The translations under genes and the position numbers were made by a program. Positions 14,306-15,499 of a DNA stretch of 15,499 bases are shown piece after piece. Under the pieces are notes generated by a model. That model was not told where the DNA came from, searched no databases, and saw nothing but the letters and a program-made list of their open reading frames with translations. The first letter of the stretch is position 1; each line of letters opens with the position of its first letter. The stretch is from Rhizobium sp. Q54 (GTDB taxonomy: Bacteria; Pseudomonadota; Alphaproteobacteria; Rhizobiales; Beijerinckiaceae): contig CAMDKB010000045.1 in assembly GCA_945901195.1 (NCBI GenBank), forward strand, positions 1 to 15,499, given 5' to 3'.

Positions 14306-15080
14306 CTGGCCCCCGCGTCGGTGATGCGCTTGATAACCTGGACAACTCTCCCAGCTTGTTGAGATAAGCAGCGGGTTGATCAATTGTCTTGGATACGTCC
14401 AGCACGTCACGCCTTGAAATCAATCTCTCAGGCGGCGGCGCGCGTGTAAACCTTTTATTAGTGAAGTTCAGAAAATCGGCGAAAGAAAATTCTCCAACTA
14501 TCGTCTATTTTTCATTGACCGAGATAACTGTCTGAATGGATGCTAATACTCGGCACCGTGCAAGTGATTAATTTGCGGTTGCCGCGCACTCAAATTACGT
14601 GCGGATGCGATACAATTTGGCTCCCGCTGGCCCGCACAGGTAACGCACGGAAGCTTGAACTGTAAACGTCTGAATCAAACGCAAAATGTCTGCGCGAAAA
14701 ATTGGTCGTGCAAAACTCGCGCGACATTTGCATGAAAACTCTTTTGGTGACTTCGTGAATATGGTGCCGCGCCCAGGCATGATGACTGTCAGACAGCGAA
14801 GCTGAATTTCATTTTGTCTCTGCAGCACAGCTTAAACATGACTCCACCCTTCGTCGAAGAGTCGAAGCAGCAAGCGCGCCCCGTTTTGGCCTGCCAGAAA
14901 ACAATGCATTGAAATTCAAGTCTCGCGACGATTCTCAATCTTGCCTTGAGATCGAAACAAACCATCTGACGCCATAGCGTTAATGCGCCGGATGGTTCGA
15001 TTGAACTACGGATCAATCAAGCCCGACCTTGGCATGGTACATTTGAACCATAGGATACGCGCAACAATTGATCGCACTAT

Positions 15081-15110
15081 AAAAAAGAAAAACCCGGCAG
15101 CGCCGGGTTT
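15081..15110 (-). terminator. Rho-independent terminator of rpsT
   Basis: On the minus strand a perfect 9-bp stem (AAACCCGGC, loop GCT, GCCGGGTTT) is followed directly by a T-rich tract broken by a single C. It lies 52 bases downstream of the rpsT stop. This is a textbook intrinsic terminator, and it separates rpsT from dnaA transcription. Confidence 0.93.
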
Positions 15111-15161
15111 GAAAATCGATCGACACTTTGCATTGAAGGCGCACAGTGCGACTGCGTTATC

Positions 15162-15428
15162 TCAGCTCGCAAGAGCCTTCACGCGCTTGGTCAGGCGGGA
15201 TACTTTGCGTGAGGCCGTGTTCACGTGAACGATGCCCTTTTGAGCGGCGCGCATGATGGTGGGCGCTGCTGTGCTGAGAGCTTCCTGCGCTGCGGCGGCA
15301 TCGCCCGAAGCGATAGCTTCCTCGACCTTGCGGACGTAGGTGCGCATTTCACTGCGGCGGGAACGGTTAGCGGCCGTGCGGCGCGCGATCTTGCGGACGG
15401 CTTTTTTAGCCGATGAGGTATTCGCCAT
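15162..15428 (-). CDS. rpsT: 30S ribosomal protein S20, 88 aa
   Basis: Small basic protein that binds 16S rRNA early in 30S assembly. The start MANTSSAKKAVRKIARRTAAN is the standard S20 N-terminus, and the length of 88 residues is typical. The helices carry the expected SRMR-like motif as SRRSEMRTYVRKVEEAI, and the C-terminal half includes GIVHVNTASRKVSRLTKRV. The frame is open upstream to 15479, but the ATG at 15428 has GAGG just upstream and gives the exact family start. It is monocistronic, with its own terminator downstream. Its promoter is probably at or beyond the right edge of the window. Confidence 0.97.
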   Translation of the reverse strand: MANTSSAKKAVRKIARRTAANRSRRSEMRTYVRKVEEAIASGDAAAAQEALSTAAPTIMRAAQKGIVHVNTASRKVSRLTKRVKALAS

Positions 15429-15499
15429 CTCGTAGCCTCGAGAAAGAGTGAAAACGTATCCGCCACCGGGGCGGACCATTCAGGAATGTGAAGGCGGCC

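Larger units (their letters stand above)
14000..15161. other. Long non-coding region between dnaA and rpsT
   Basis: No open frame here shows a recognisable domain, a good ribosome site or conserved-looking composition. It contains the dnaA 5' region, two hairpins (14152-14170 and 14291-14305), an AT-richer stretch around 14450-14580, three GANTC sites within 95 bases (14840, 14859, 14930), three AACCAT words at 14960-15050 and the rpsT terminator at 15081-15110. Sites resembling DnaA boxes are only 7-of-9 matches (14159-14167, 14227-14235 and 14754-14762). It is a plausible place for dnaA regulation or an origin, but neither is shown. Confidence 0.6.

Noticed and set aside
14595..15016. Two short minus-strand open frames (77 and 75 codons) in the dnaA-rpsT gap
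   Set aside because: They have no recognisable motif or ribosome site and a composition unlike the neighbouring genes; they are treated as chance frames.
14000..15161. Confirmed oriC
   Set aside because: No TTATNCACA box matches better than 7 of 9, and there is no clear array of boxes. Nearness to dnaA alone is not proof in alphaproteobacteria, where the origin is often elsewhere.

Overview
The window looks like a chromosomal segment of an alphaproteobacterium, most likely of the Rhizobiales (Hyphomicrobiales). The evidence is a RegB/RegA (ActS/ActR, PrrB/PrrA) redox two-component pair, an MmcB-type repair protein (a family best known from alphaproteobacteria), an alphaproteobacterial-style DnaA lying next to rpsT, and an intracellular PHB depolymerase of the PhaZ class. 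The DNA is moderately GC-rich and even in character, all genes look intact, and there are no insertion sequences, tRNAs, CRISPR arrays or phage genes. The family or genus cannot be settled from this sequence alone.

Layout, left to right. (1) 192-2418, minus strand: a YgjP-type zinc metallopeptidase and, upstream of it, a poly(3-hydroxybutyrate) depolymerase (phaZ). (2) 2419-2582: a divergent control region holding two adjacent TGC-N3-GCA palindromes, the first of which is a perfect match to the published PhaR operator pattern. (3) 2583-4591, plus strand: regB and regA, the redox sensor kinase and its response regulator. regA ends tail-to-tail with the next gene and shares a CTAG with it. (4) 4588-9160, minus strand: a vitamin B12 uptake operon. 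It begins with a clear cobalamin riboswitch (about 8974-9160) and continues with an outer-membrane receptor (btuB), permease (btuC) and ATPase (btuD), then the nuclease-like repair gene mmcB. (5) 9197-12405, plus strand: the B12-binding protein gene btuF, starting only 36 bases from the riboswitch edge and pointing away from it, then a class I/II aminotransferase and a PotF-like polyamine-binding protein. (6) 12461-13999, minus strand: dnaA. (7) 14000-15161: a long intergenic region with no convincing gene. It holds the rpsT terminator, several hairpins and small clusters of GANTC and AACCAT words. (8) 15162-15428, minus strand: rpsT.

How the genes work together. BtuB, BtuC, BtuD and BtuF form a complete cobalamin importer (outer membrane, inner membrane, ATPase, periplasm). 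The riboswitch would shut off the btuBCD part when B12 is plentiful, while btuF sits outside its direct reach. phaZ and regBA are divergent, so carbon-store mobilisation and redox control share one intergenic region. No obviously new multi-gene system is visible. The points most worth following are the interlocked btuF/riboswitch arrangement, mmcB trailing a B12-controlled operon, the tandem PhaR-like operator at phaZ, and the dnaA-rpsT intergenic region.
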